A DNA stretch of 64,000 nucleotides from Actinoplanes philippinensis (GCF_900113015.1 NZ_FONV01000013.1:248001-312000); one strand, 5' to 3'. Numbered from the stretch's first letter, positions 42,333 through 49,753 are shown. Program-made: numbers and translations. Notes: generated by a model not told the origin, from the letters alone.

Positions 42333-42794
42333 TCAGGTGCGGGTGCGGCGGTGGTGGCCTCGGCCGGTGTGCCAGGACTCGATCACCAGGTGGTCGGCCG
42401 GGATGCCGACATACGTCAGGGCCACCTCGTCGATGTCCAGGCGGAAGAAGGCGGCATCGACATGTGGGGTGTCCGGCGGGGGTGGGATCTCGACGGCTCG
42501 GCCGGAGATCTTGGCATCGCCCGGGCCGGCCGACGGATTGTCCGCCGGCGGCTCCAGAGTGGGGCTGTGCATCGCGATCCGAGGGTCGCGGCGTAGGTCT
42601 CGAAGCTTTACCGAATCCGGCATCGAGCCGAACGTGATGTCGCCGTCGGTGAATTGGGCCTCGGAAGCGCTGATCCGGGGTGAGCCGTCACGGCGCAACG
42701 TGGCGATGGTCTTGTTGGTGCCCGCCTCGAAGAGAGCCCGCACTCGGGCCGCGAACTCGGGGGCGTCTGTCTCGATTTCCTCCCAGCGTGCCAT
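42333..42794 (-). CDS. Pyridoxamine 5'-phosphate oxidase-like (PPOX) protein, possibly F420- or FMN-binding
   Basis: A 153-residue split-barrel protein: MARWEEIETDAPEFAARVRA, then TIATLRRDGSPRISASEAQF, the usual flavin/F420-binding strand, and VKLRDLRRDPRIAMHSP. The C-terminus (DEVALTYVGIPADHLVIESW) is typical of the actinobacterial pyridoxamine-oxidase-like family. Substrate is unknown. ATG 42794 is preceded by TAGCGT at 7 nt and no ribosome site, so a leaderless messenger is likely. It is divergent from xerC. Confidence 0.85.
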   Translation of the reverse strand: MARWEEIETDAPEFAARVRALFEAGTNKTIATLRRDGSPRISASEAQFTDGDITFGSMPDSVKLRDLRRDPRIAMHSPTLEPPADNPSAGPGDAKISGRAVEIPPPPDTPHVDAAFFRLDIDEVALTYVGIPADHLVIESWHTGRGHHRRTRT

Positions 42795-42801
42795 GACCCC
42801 G

Positions 42802-42807
42802 ACGCTA
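42802..42807 (-). promoter_or_regulatory. -10 box (TAGCGT) of the PPOX gene
   Basis: On the minus strand TAGCGT ends 7 nt before the ATG at 42794, the same box and distance as for the ABC transporter gene at 13288. Confidence 0.45.
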
Positions 42808-42867
42808 GACCCGGGGTACGACAGAAATGCTTGACTGACGGCACTGCTCGATGGACGGTCTGAGGCG

Positions 42868-44013
42868 ATGCGCACACGGGAACTGCACGAAAGACTGCCG
42901 ACGGCCCTGCGCGCGGCGGTGGACGAGTTCGGCCGGCACCTCGCCGTCGTGGAGGGGCGGTCGGAGCACACGGTCCGGGCCTATGTCGGGGATGTCGTGT
43001 CGCTGCTCGATCACGCGGCGGCCGAGGGGCGGAGCGCCGTCGCCGAGTTGGACATCACGGTTCTCCGCGGGTGGCTCGCAGCCCGGATGGGTTCGGGGGC
43101 GGCGCGGTCCTCGCAGGCCCGGCGTGCCGCCGCGGCGCGCGCCTTCACCGGGTGGGCGCACCGTACCGGTCTCGCGCCGGACGACCCTGGCGCCCAGCTG
43201 GCCAGTCCACGGGCGCACCGCAGTCTGCCCACGGTTCTTCGCGCCGACCAGGCGGCGAGCTTGATGACTCCGGCCGGCAGGGCCACGACCCCCGATGCCG
43301 AAGGAGACGGCGCCGGCGCCGCGGAGGCGAGGGCCGCGGAAGGAGCGGCGACCGCCGGATCGGACATGGCTACCGGCGGGCCGGAGAAGGACCGCGCCGA
43401 GCCGGGAGCCGGGACTCCTGGTGAAGCCGAGCCGGGAGCCGGGACTCCTGGTGAAAACGCCGGGAGAAGCGGAGGGAAGGCGGGGAGCAAGGGGGAGAAC
43501 GCTGGGGACGGTCTGGAGATCCGGGATCGGGCGGTTCTCGAGCTGCTCTACGCCACCGGCATCCGGGTCGGGGAACTCTGCTCCCTGAACCGGGCCGACG
43601 TCGATCACGCCCGGCAGGTGGTGCGGGTGTTCGGGAAGGGCGCCAAGGAACGGGCCGTCCCGTTCGGGCATCCGGCACGGCGGGCGCTCGACGCCTGGCT
43701 GCGCCTGGGCCGCCCGCCGCTGGCCAACCGGTCCAGCCGGGACGCGCTCTTCCTCGGGGCCAAGGGCGGGCGCCTGCAACCGACAGTGGTACGGCGGATC
43801 GTCGCGAATGCCGCCCGGGCCGCCGGACTGCCGCACACCAGTCCGCACGATCTGCGGCACTCGGCGGCGACGCACCTGCTGGACGGTGGCGCCGATCTGC
43901 GGGCGGTGCAGGAGTTGCTGGGGCACAGTTCGCTGGCGAGCACACAGATCTACACGCATGTGTCGACCGAGCGGCTTCGTGCGGCGTTCAATCAGGCGCA
44001 TCCACGGGCCTGA
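42868..44013 (+). CDS. xerC: Tyrosine recombinase XerC with a long low-complexity insert
   Basis: A 381-residue recombinase, about 75 longer than usual. Residues 1-130 are the core-binding domain (RSEHTVRAYVGDVVSLLDH). Residues 137-215 are an Ala/Gly/Glu-rich insert with a perfect duplicated AEPGAGTPGE. The catalytic domain follows with Arg233 (GIRVGEL), Lys257/260 (FGKGAKER), His327 and Arg330 (HDLRHS), His353 (LGHSS) and Tyr362 (IYTHV), so the active site is complete. The insert lies at the linker between the two C-clamp halves. XerC with XerD resolves chromosome dimers at dif. Its place near dprA and rpsB matches the actinobacterial order. ATG 42868 has only a weak ribosome site (GAGG, 2 nt). 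Confidence 0.92.
   Translation: MRTRELHERLPTALRAAVDEFGRHLAVVEGRSEHTVRAYVGDVVSLLDHAAAEGRSAVAELDITVLRGWLAARMGSGAARSSQARRAAAARAFTGWAHRTGLAPDDPGAQLASPRAHRSLPTVLRADQAASLMTPAGRATTPDAEGDGAGAAEARAAEGAATAGSDMATGGPEKDRAEPGAGTPGEAEPGAGTPGENAGRSGGKAGSKGENAGDGLEIRDRAVLELLYATGIRVGELCSLNRADVDHARQVVRVFGKGAKERAVPFGHPARRALDAWLRLGRPPLANRSSRDALFLGAKGGRLQPTVVRRIVANAARAAGLPHTSPHDLRHSAATHLLDGGADLRAVQELLGHSSLASTQIYTHVSTERLRAAFNQAHPRA
43396..43455. repeat. Perfect 30-bp tandem duplication inside xerC
   Basis: Two identical 30-bp copies (43396-43425 and 43426-43455), each containing GAGCCGGGAGCCGGGACTCC, encode the duplicated AEPGAGTPGE in the XerC insert. Identity of the copies indicates a recent event. Confidence 0.95.
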
Positions 44014-44018
44014 CATCG

Positions 44019-44024
44019 TACGAT
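44019..44024 (+). promoter_or_regulatory. -10 box (TACGAT) of the aminotransferase gene
   Basis: TACGAT ends 7 nt before ATG 44032, with no ribosome site between; it lies just 6 bp after the xerC stop. This is a typical leaderless start. Confidence 0.5.
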
Positions 44025-44031
44025 CCACAGC

Positions 44032-45225
44032 ATGAGCGCCCCGGCCGGAGCACCACCGCAACCGATTCCGGGCGCGAGGCTCCTGTTCTCCCTGGATCCG
44101 TCGGTGTCCTACCTGAACCATGGCTCGTTCGGCGCGCTCCCGATCAGTGTGCAGCGCGCCCAGCAGCGGCTGCGGGACGAGATGGAGTCGAACCCGTTAC
44201 GGTTCTTCGCCGTCGGCCTGGAGGACCGGATCGTCCACAGCCGACGGCACATCGCGGCGTTCCTGGGCGCCGACCCGGACGGCAGCGCGCTGATTCAGAA
44301 CACGACGACGGCGATCTCGATGATCCTGCAGTCGGTGCGGCTCGGGCCGGCCGACGAGGTGCTGCTGACCGATCACGCCTACGGTGCGGTCACGATGGCG
44401 GTCCGCAGCCGCTGCCGGCGGTCCGGGGCCAGCGCGCGGACGGTGGCGGTGCCGCTCGGGTTGCCGGCCGAGGGCGTGGTCGCCCGGATCCGGGCGGCGC
44501 TGCGGCCCGGCCGCACCAGGTTGCTGGTCATCGACCAGCTCGCGTCGGCCACCGCTGCCCTCTTTCCGGTACGGGAGATCTGCGCCGCCGCCCGTGAGCA
44601 CGACATCCCGGTGCTGGTGGACGCCGCACACGTGCCGGGCATGCTGCCGGTCGACGTGTCCGCGATCGGCGCCGACTTCTGGGTGGGCAACCTGCACAAG
44701 TGGGGCTGGGCGCCGCGTGGCACCGCGCTGATGACAGTGGCGCCCGCCTGGCGTCGCCGCGTCGAGCCACTGGTCGTCTCGTGGGCCCATGACGAGGGGT
44801 ATCCGGGCGCGATCGAGTTTCAGGGGACTGTCGACTACACGCCCTGGCTGGCCGCGCCGGCCGGGATCTTCACCCTGCGCACACTGGGGCCGGAGGATGT
44901 CCGGCGGCACAACGAGGCGCTTGTCTCGTACGGCCAGAGGGTTGTCGGTGAGGCTCTCGGCCTCGCGCCCGCCGACCTGCCGCACCCCGGCGGACCCGGG
45001 GTGGCCATGCGGGTGGTGCCGCTGCCGGCCGGGCTGGCGACGACCGCGCCGGAGGCCCAGGCGTTGCGGCAGCACATCGCTGACAAGCTGGCCACCGAGG
45101 TGGCGGTGAACGCGTGGGGTGGGCGGGGGCTGCTGCGGCTGAGCGGCCAGGTCTACAACCGGCCGCAGGAGTACGACGTGTTCGCCGAGCGGCTGCCCGG
45201 CCTCCTCGCCGAGTACCAGCGCTGA
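44032..45225 (+). CDS. Class V aminotransferase (isopenicillin N epimerase-like)
   Basis: A 397-residue PLP enzyme. YLNHGSFGALP near the N-terminus, the Asp-containing VLVDAAHVPGMLPVDV and the PLP lysine in WVGNLHKWGWAPRG identify the class V fold of the isopenicillin N epimerase/cysteine desulfurase-like type. No Cys-containing desulfurase loop is present, so a desulfurase role is unlikely. There are no beta-lactam genes nearby; the reaction is unknown. It has its own leaderless promoter after xerC. Confidence 0.85.
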   Translation: MSAPAGAPPQPIPGARLLFSLDPSVSYLNHGSFGALPISVQRAQQRLRDEMESNPLRFFAVGLEDRIVHSRRHIAAFLGADPDGSALIQNTTTAISMILQSVRLGPADEVLLTDHAYGAVTMAVRSRCRRSGASARTVAVPLGLPAEGVVARIRAALRPGRTRLLVIDQLASATAALFPVREICAAAREHDIPVLVDAAHVPGMLPVDVSAIGADFWVGNLHKWGWAPRGTALMTVAPAWRRRVEPLVVSWAHDEGYPGAIEFQGTVDYTPWLAAPAGIFTLRTLGPEDVRRHNEALVSYGQRVVGEALGLAPADLPHPGGPGVAMRVVPLPAGLATTAPEAQALRQHIADKLATEVAVNAWGGRGLLRLSGQVYNRPQEYDVFAERLPGLLAEYQR

Positions 45226-45242
45226 CAATGACGAGGACACGG

Positions 45243-45373
45243 CCGGTCATGGCTTGTCGAGAGGCCGAAGCCGGACGCCGCCCCGGCTAAGCACGGCCAG
45301 GAGATCCAGGTCACGGCTTGTCGAGAGGCAGGAGCCGGACGCGGCCCAGGCCGAGCAGGGCCAGGGGATCCAG
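45243..45373. repeat. Tandem duplication of the 3' end of the M23 peptidase gene
   Basis: The segment 45308-45373 (last 21 codons and stop of the peptidase gene) is repeated, diverged, at 45243-45308. Both contain GGCTTGTCGAGAGGC, AGCCGGACGC and GGCCAGG.GATCCA. The outer copy, downstream of the stop, is no longer translated. Confidence 0.8.
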
Positions 45374-45775
45374 GTAGACGTCACCTCGGCGGAGGCCCCA
45401 GTGCAGGCAGGCGGCCTGGGGGCAGCCGGGATGGCCGGCCTCGACGGTGCCGATCGGGGCGCCCGCCGCGACTGTGTCGCCGGTCTGAACGGATGCGGTG
45501 ACCGGCTCATACGTGGTGCGCAGACCGCCGGCGTGAAGGATGCTGACGACTCCGCGACCGGCGACCGGCCCGGCATGGACGACGACGCCCCCACCAGCGG
45601 CCCGGACCCGGGCGCCCACCGGCGCGCCCAGATCGACCCCGCGGTGGCCGGCCAGCCACGGCTCAGGAGGTGGATCGAAGCGCCGGAGCACCTGGGGCGG
45701 CAGCACCGGCCACTGGTAGGACGGCGCGACTCCGAGGGTGGGCAGCAGAAGCAGGACGACGGCGAGAACGTGCAT
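45311..45775 (-). CDS. M23-family (LytM-type) metallopeptidase, secreted
   Basis: 154 residues. A signal peptide (MHVLAVVLLLLPTLGVAPS) is followed by one compact M23 domain: His44-x3-Asp48 in GHRGVDLG, the segment SILHAGGLRTTYEPV with His81, and His125 in LHWG. These are the zinc ligands and base of LytM-type endopeptidases that cut peptidoglycan cross-bridges or act as activators. A gene of this type lies near rpsB in many actinobacteria. Two Cys (CPQAAC) could form a disulphide. Start ATG 45775. Convergent with the aminotransferase gene. Confidence 0.88.
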   Translation of the reverse strand: MHVLAVVLLLLPTLGVAPSYQWPVLPPQVLRRFDPPPEPWLAGHRGVDLGAPVGARVRAAGGGVVVHAGPVAGRGVVSILHAGGLRTTYEPVTASVQTGDTVAAGAPIGTVEAGHPGCPQAACLHWGLRRGDVYLDPLALLGLGRVRLLPLDKP

Positions 45776-45847
45776 GCCGCCGAGCCTGCCGGGCCGGAGC
45801 CCGTGTCGCGACCGCCCCTGTGGACAGCCGCCGGCTGTGGATGACCG

Positions 45848-46171
45848 TCAGCCGCCGAAACCGGCGTCGTCGGGCAACGAGATGTCCGGCTTCTCCAGCT
45901 CCTCGACGTTGACGTCCTTGAACGTCATCACCCGCACGTTCTTCACGAAGCGTGCCGGCCGATACATGTCCCACACCCAGGCGTCGTGCATCTCGACCTC
46001 GAAATACACCTCGCCGTCGGAGTTACGCACGTGCAGGTCGACCTGGTTGGCCAGGTAGAACCGGCGCTCGGTCTCCACCACGTAGGAGAACTGGCGGACG
46101 ATGTCGCGGTACTCCCGGTAGAGCTGCAGCTCCATCTCGGTCTCGTACTTCTCGAGATCCTCTGCGCTCAT
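45848..46171 (-). CDS. DUF2469 family protein
   Basis: 107 residues, highly charged: MSAEDLEKYETEMELQLYRE, then YVVETERRFYLANQVDLHVR and VEMHDAWVWDMYRPARFVKN. These are hallmarks of DUF2469, which in actinobacteria follows rnhB. Function is unknown. The ATG overlaps the rnhB stop (ATGA), so it is co-translated with rnhB. Confidence 0.92.
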   Translation of the reverse strand: MSAEDLEKYETEMELQLYREYRDIVRQFSYVVETERRFYLANQVDLHVRNSDGEVYFEVEMHDAWVWDMYRPARFVKNVRVMTFKDVNVEELEKPDISLPDDAGFGG

Positions 46172-47001
46172 CGTGTCTCGCCCTCCATGGCACTATCTTC
46201 CCCCACCGACGGCGACGGCTGAGGCTGCTCGCCCGACGCCACGCCGACGGTACCCTCAGCCGCCTCCGGAATCAGCAGCGGCTCGGTAACGGATACGTCG
46301 AACAGCGCGGGCGGCGGGTCTGCCGGGCGGCGCGCCCGTGGGGGCCGGTTGCCGCGGCCGGATGCCGCGGCGACGTTCACATACGAGAAGCGGTGCTCGG
46401 AGCAGGGCCCGTGCGTGGTCAGCGCGGTGCTGTGCTCCTCGGTGATGTAGCCCTTGTGCACCGCGAACCCGTAGTCGGGGAACTTCGCGTCGAGCTCGAC
46501 CATGAGCCGGTCGCGGGTGACCTTCGCCAGGACGCTGGCGGCGGCGACGCAGGCGGCGACCCGGTCGCCCTTCCACACGGCGAGACCGGGGACGCCCAGG
46601 CCGTCGACCGGGAAGCCGTCGGTCAGCACGTACTCCGGGCGGACGTCGAGGGAGGCCAGCGCCCGGCGCATAGCTGCCAGGTTGCAGACGTGCAGGCCGC
46701 GGGCGTCGACCTCGGTCGGCGGGATGATCATCACGGACCAGGCGAGGGCCTTGGCGACCACCTGGTCGTAGACCCGCTCCCGGGCGGCGGGGGTCAGCAG
46801 TTTCGAATCGGCCAGGCCGGGGATCTCGCCGCGCTTGCCCTCGGGCAGGATCGCGGCGGCCGCCACGAGCGGGCCGGCGCAGGCGCCACGACCGGCCTCG
46901 TCGGCACCGGCCACATGCCGGAAGCCGCGGCGCTGCAGTGCCTGCTCCAGGGCGTAGAGCCCGGCCTCACGACGGACGACGGTGCGCGGTGGCGCCAGCA
47001 T
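46168..47001 (-). CDS. rnhB: Ribonuclease HII
   Basis: A 277-residue enzyme removing ribonucleotides from DNA and RNA/DNA hybrids. The active site Asp34-Glu35 (AGADEAGRGACAGPLVAAA) and later Asp residues in YVLTDGFPV are present; LADSKLLTPAARERVYDQV and FPDYGFAVHKGY are family signatures. The C-terminal 60 residues are a disordered, Pro/Glu-rich tail beyond the normal end. ATG 47001 gives MLAPPRTVVRREAG. One base before it, on the minus strand, an open hydrophobic repeat frame ends (TGAGATG). Confidence 0.93.
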   Translation of the reverse strand: MLAPPRTVVRREAGLYALEQALQRRGFRHVAGADEAGRGACAGPLVAAAAILPEGKRGEIPGLADSKLLTPAARERVYDQVVAKALAWSVMIIPPTEVDARGLHVCNLAAMRRALASLDVRPEYVLTDGFPVDGLGVPGLAVWKGDRVAACVAAASVLAKVTRDRLMVELDAKFPDYGFAVHKGYITEEHSTALTTHGPCSEHRFSYVNVAAASGRGNRPPRARRPADPPPALFDVSVTEPLLIPEAAEGTVGVASGEQPQPSPSVGEDSAMEGETR

Positions 47002-47002
47002 C

Positions 47003-47542
47003 TCAGACCACCCCGCCCACAGTCGCGACGCGCGGCAGCATCGGTCGCCCGGCCGCAAGGATGACGGCCCCCGGCACGGAAGCGGCACCATCCAGGCCGG
47101 CAACGAAGGCGCGAGCCAAGACGAGGGCGCGAGCCAAGACGAGGGCGCGAGCCAAGACGAACACCCGAGCCAAGACGAGGGCGCGAGCCAAGACGAACAC
47201 CCGAGCCAAAACGAGAGCGCGAGCCAAGACGAACACCCGAGCCAAAACGAGAGCGCGAGCCAAGACGAACACCCGAGCCAAAACGAGAGCGCGAGCCAAG
47301 ACGAACACCCGAGCCAAAACGAGAGCGCGAGCCAAGACGAACACCCGAGCCAAAACGAGAGCGCGAGCCAAGACGAACACCCGAGCCAAAACGAGAGCGC
47401 GAGCCAAGACGAACACCCGAGCCAAAACGAGAGCGCGAGCCAAGACGAACACCCGAGTCGAGAAGAAGGCGGCGACCGCAAGGAAGGCCGGGCCCGCGAG
47501 GTAGGCGGGCGCGGCGGGAAGGGTACGCGGTTGGGCCGGCAT
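47003..47542 (-). CDS. Possible hydrophobic hexapeptide-repeat protein (satellite-encoded)
   Basis: This frame of 179 codons is open and fills the space between the NUDIX gene and rnhB exactly: TGACATG at its 5' end and TGAGATG at its 3' end. GAGGG lies 8 nt before its ATG, inside the NUDIX gene end. The product would have an N-terminal hydrophobic part (AYLAGPAFLAVAAFF), 19 hexapeptides of the two kinds VLARAL and VLARVF in near alternation (about 114 residues), and a C-terminal part ending VATVGGVV. Codons such as GTT, TTG and GCT are atypical for this genome, and all other frames of the satellite are open too, so non-coding status remains possible. I do not recognise any family. If made, it would be membrane-associated or aggregate-prone. 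Confidence 0.3.
   Translation of the reverse strand: MPAQPRTLPAAPAYLAGPAFLAVAAFFSTRVFVLARALVLARVFVLARALVLARVFVLARALVLARVFVLARALVLARVFVLARALVLARVFVLARALVLARVFVLARALVLARVFVLARALVLARVFVLARALVLARALVLARAFVAGLDGAASVPGAVILAAGRPMLPRVATVGGVV
47113..47472. repeat. 18-bp satellite arranged as a 36-bp higher-order repeat
   Basis: Nineteen 18-bp units run from 47113 to 47454, followed by one degenerate unit. Each starts GAGCCAA. After the first few units, two forms alternate strictly (GAGCCAAGACGAACACCC and GAGCCAAAACGAGAGCGC), making a 36-bp repeat with almost perfect copies. There are no spacers, so it is not CRISPR. Base composition is lower in GC than the genome. All frames on both strands stay open: the plus strand gives a basic Ala-Lys-Thr-Arg repeat or an acidic Ser-Gln-Asp-Glu repeat, the minus strand the hydrophobic VLARAL/VLARVF repeat. 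Confidence 0.97.
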
Positions 47543-47543
47543 G

Positions 47544-48017
47544 TCAGGAACCCTCGGAGACGGCGTCGACGATGAGGTGCCGCAGCAGGGCGGCCAGGTC
47601 GGCCGGGTAGATCTCCTCGTGGCTCGCCTCGATCTCGGCGGCCGACCACCATCGATGCTCGGTGATGGTGAGGCGTTCCTCCTCGTCCATTCCGGCGGTA
47701 TCGACCTGCCAATCGGGCACCCGAAGCAGGAAGAAGTCCTGCTCCTGCCGATACTGGCGGCCGTCATACGAGAATTCGGTCACCTCGTGGCGGACCGGCT
47801 CGCCCAGCCGGGTGGGGGCCACCCGCAGACCGGTCTCCTCGAACAGCTCACGGCAGGCGGCGTCGACGGTGGTCTCGCCCTCGTCGAGGCCTCCGCCGGG
47901 CGTGAACCACCAGTGGAGGCCGGGGCGGGCCGGGTCGCCGCCGTGCAACAGCAGCACCCGACCGGCCAGATCGACCAGGAGGACCCGGCCGGCGCGGCGG
48001 TCAATCACCTCGGTCAC
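47544..48017 (-). CDS. NUDIX hydrolase
   Basis: A 157-residue protein with a perfect Nudix box at 41-63 (GGGLDEGETTVDAACRELFE then ETG). It would hydrolyse a nucleoside diphosphate derivative such as an oxidised nucleotide or sugar nucleotide; the substrate is unknown. GTG 48017 starts MTEVIDRRAGRVLL, 24 bp after the lepB stop on the same strand. Its stop lies one base before the ATG of the repeat frame. Confidence 0.9.
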   Translation of the reverse strand: MTEVIDRRAGRVLLVDLAGRVLLLHGGDPARPGLHWWFTPGGGLDEGETTVDAACRELFEETGLRVAPTRLGEPVRHEVTEFSYDGRQYRQEQDFFLLRVPDWQVDTAGMDEEERLTITEHRWWSAAEIEASHEEIYPADLAALLRHLIVDAVSEGS

Positions 48018-48041
48018 GCGACCAAGCCTATTGCGCGACTG

Positions 48042-48701
48042 TTACTTGCCCGCGTCGGGGATGGCGTCGAACTCGCCCGGAACCGACAGCCAGGTGGCCC
48101 GGTTGACCGGCCAGAAGATCGTGAACGCCCGGCCGACGACCGAGTCGATCGGCACCGTCGCCTCGTTGATCTTGCCGGCTTCCTCGGTCTGGCTGCTGTC
48201 GATGTAGTGCTGGAGGGAGTCACCGGAGGCCTCCCGGTGGTCGCCCATCACCCAGAGCCGGCCGGCCGGGACGGTGATGTTGAAATTCTGACTGGCGACC
48301 TGGTTGCGGGTGCCGTCGGACTCGACGTAGACGTACGGCTCGTCGAGGGACGTCCCGTTGATCATCAGGCGGTGCTGGTCGTCACAGCAGACGACGTTGT
48401 CACCCGGCTGGCCGATCACCCGCTTGATGAAATCCTCGCCCTCCTGGCCCGACTGCCAGACGCCGGGCGCCTTGAAGACCACGATCTCGCCGCGCCGCGG
48501 CTCACGGAAGTCGTAGACGAGCTTGTTGACCAGGACCCTGTCCCACAGCTCGAGGGTGTGCTGCATCGACGGCGACGGGATGTAGAACGTCTGCAGCACG
48601 AAGGCGCGCACCAGGACGGCGACGAGGATCGCCACCCCCAACAGGATGGGAAGCTCACGCCAGAACGATCCCTGGCGCTTCTCGGTCTGCTCGTCAATCA
48701 C
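48042..48701 (-). CDS. lepB: Type I signal peptidase (second copy)
   Basis: A 219-residue membrane serine protease that removes signal peptides. One N-terminal membrane helix (17-35), then catalytic Ser45 (YIPSPSMQHTL) and Lys93 (DFIKRVIGQPGD), and the box WVMGDHREASGDS. Its GTG start overlaps the end of the first signal peptidase gene by 4 bp, giving a tandem pair with co-translation. This copy lacks the insert between Ser and Lys found in the upstream copy. Confidence 0.94.
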   Translation of the reverse strand: MIDEQTEKRQGSFWRELPILLGVAILVAVLVRAFVLQTFYIPSPSMQHTLELWDRVLVNKLVYDFREPRRGEIVVFKAPGVWQSGQEGEDFIKRVIGQPGDNVVCCDDQHRLMINGTSLDEPYVYVESDGTRNQVASQNFNITVPAGRLWVMGDHREASGDSLQHYIDSSQTEEAGKINEATVPIDSVVGRAFTIFWPVNRATWLSVPGEFDAIPDAGK

Positions 48702-49588
48702 GCTCGGAGCCTACGTCGTCTTCTCCATGACGACATGCCGGAACGCGCGGATAAAACCACACCGAACAGAAGAGGGAACACGTTTGCGGCAACAGCCGGG
48801 TTCTCCTCCCGCATCGGGATCGGATGCGCCGCGGCCGCTGACGGGTACTGCTCGGCGAACTGTTTCCACACGTCAGGCACGTCGAGGCTGGTGAAATGCT
48901 CGCTGGGCCAGACCACCACGAAGGCGCGGCCGATGATGTTCTCGATCGGCACCGGGCCCTGGCAGCGGGCGTCCTGCGAGACCTTGCGATGATCACCCAT
49001 CACGAACATCTGCCCCGCGGGGACGGTCACCTCGTTGAACCGGCGGCTCGTGCACTGCCCGGCGATCGGCGGCTGGCTCAGATCGGAGTTGAAGCCGTCG
49101 GCGATGTACGCCTCGTCGATACCCACCCCGTTGACGGTGATCCGCCCGCCGGAGTCACAGCAGGCGACCTTGTCACCCGGGAGGCCGATCACCCGTTTGA
49201 TGAAGTCGCGCTCCCCGGGACGGCTGACCCCGACCAGGTCACCGACGGTCCGGCCGAGCTTGGCGAGGAAGGTGTTGCTGACCTCCTCGGTCACCTCGGG
49301 CGCCCAGTCGTCGGTCCCGCGGAACACCACGATCTCGCCGCGCAGCGGGTCGCGCATGTCGTAGACGACCTTGTTGACGAGCACCCGGTCCTTGATCTCC
49401 AGGGTGCTCTGCATCGACCCCGAGGGGATGTAGAACGCCTGCACCAGGAATGTCCGGATCAGCACCGCAAGACAGAACGCCACGACCAGAAGCAACGGAA
49501 GTTCCTGCCAGAGAGGCATCTCCTTCCGCACCACTCCGCGCCGGCGTCGTGCCGGCCGATAGCCTTCCATCGGATCCACGCTTCGCAT
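48698..49588 (-). CDS. lepB: Type I signal peptidase (first copy)
   Basis: A 296-residue paralog. A basic N-terminus (RPARRRRGVVRK) precedes the membrane helix (29-47), catalytic Ser58 (YIPSGSMQSTL) and Lys131 (DFIKRVIGLPGD), and FVMGDHRKVSQD. An insert of about 35 residues (around 92-126) lies between the two catalytic parts. The C-terminus holds a second hydrophobic segment (FPLLFGVVL) and the unusual basic end SSWRRRRRLRA, which may anchor it. ATG 49588 is used; ATG 49570 (MEGYRPARR) is possible. It lies between rplS and the second copy. Confidence 0.92.
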   Translation of the reverse strand: MRSVDPMEGYRPARRRRGVVRKEMPLWQELPLLLVVAFCLAVLIRTFLVQAFYIPSGSMQSTLEIKDRVLVNKVVYDMRDPLRGEIVVFRGTDDWAPEVTEEVSNTFLAKLGRTVGDLVGVSRPGERDFIKRVIGLPGDKVACCDSGGRITVNGVGIDEAYIADGFNSDLSQPPIAGQCTSRRFNEVTVPAGQMFVMGDHRKVSQDARCQGPVPIENIIGRAFVVVWPSEHFTSLDVPDVWKQFAEQYPSAAAAHPIPMREENPAVAANVFPLLFGVVLSARSGMSSWRRRRRLRA

Positions 49589-49628
49589 CTCCCGCCGCCT
49601 ACCGGCCGAACCGCCCCCGGATACAGCA

Positions 49629-49671
49629 CTACCGCCCGAGTTTCCCGGCTAGGGAGTTTTACGGGCGGTAG
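49629..49671. terminator. Inverted repeat between rplS and the signal peptidase genes
   Basis: CTACCGCCCG (49629-49638) and CGGGCGGTAG (49662-49671) are perfect 10-bp arms around a 23-nt AT-richer loop. Located 83 bp after the rplS stop and 41 bp before the signal peptidase start, it could be the rplS terminator or an operator for the signal peptidase promoter. Confidence 0.45.
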
Positions 49672-49753
49672 GACTGGAATGGTTCACCTACAGCGCATCC
49701 GGCACGGGCGCAAGCTTAGTTCGCCCTGGCCCGTCCCGGAAACACCGCGGAGA

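Noticed and set aside
41725..42834. Plus-strand frame of 369 codons across the repeat region and the PPOX gene
   Set aside because: It runs antisense through the PPOX gene, has no ribosome site and no domain.
40403..44013. Integrated mobile element bounded by the AlpA-like gene and the tyrosine recombinase
   Set aside because: The recombinase has the features and neighbourhood of chromosomal XerC, and no att repeats, tRNA target or other phage genes are present.
47113..47472. CRISPR array
   Set aside because: The 36-bp repeats are directly adjacent without unique spacers, and no cas genes are near.
46938..47504. Plus-strand basic repeat protein (RAKTNTRAKT) resembling a histone-like tail
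   Set aside because: Its start lies within rnhB on the opposite strand, there is no ribosome site, and the frame is open only because the satellite lacks stops in all frames. Mentioned under the satellite finding.
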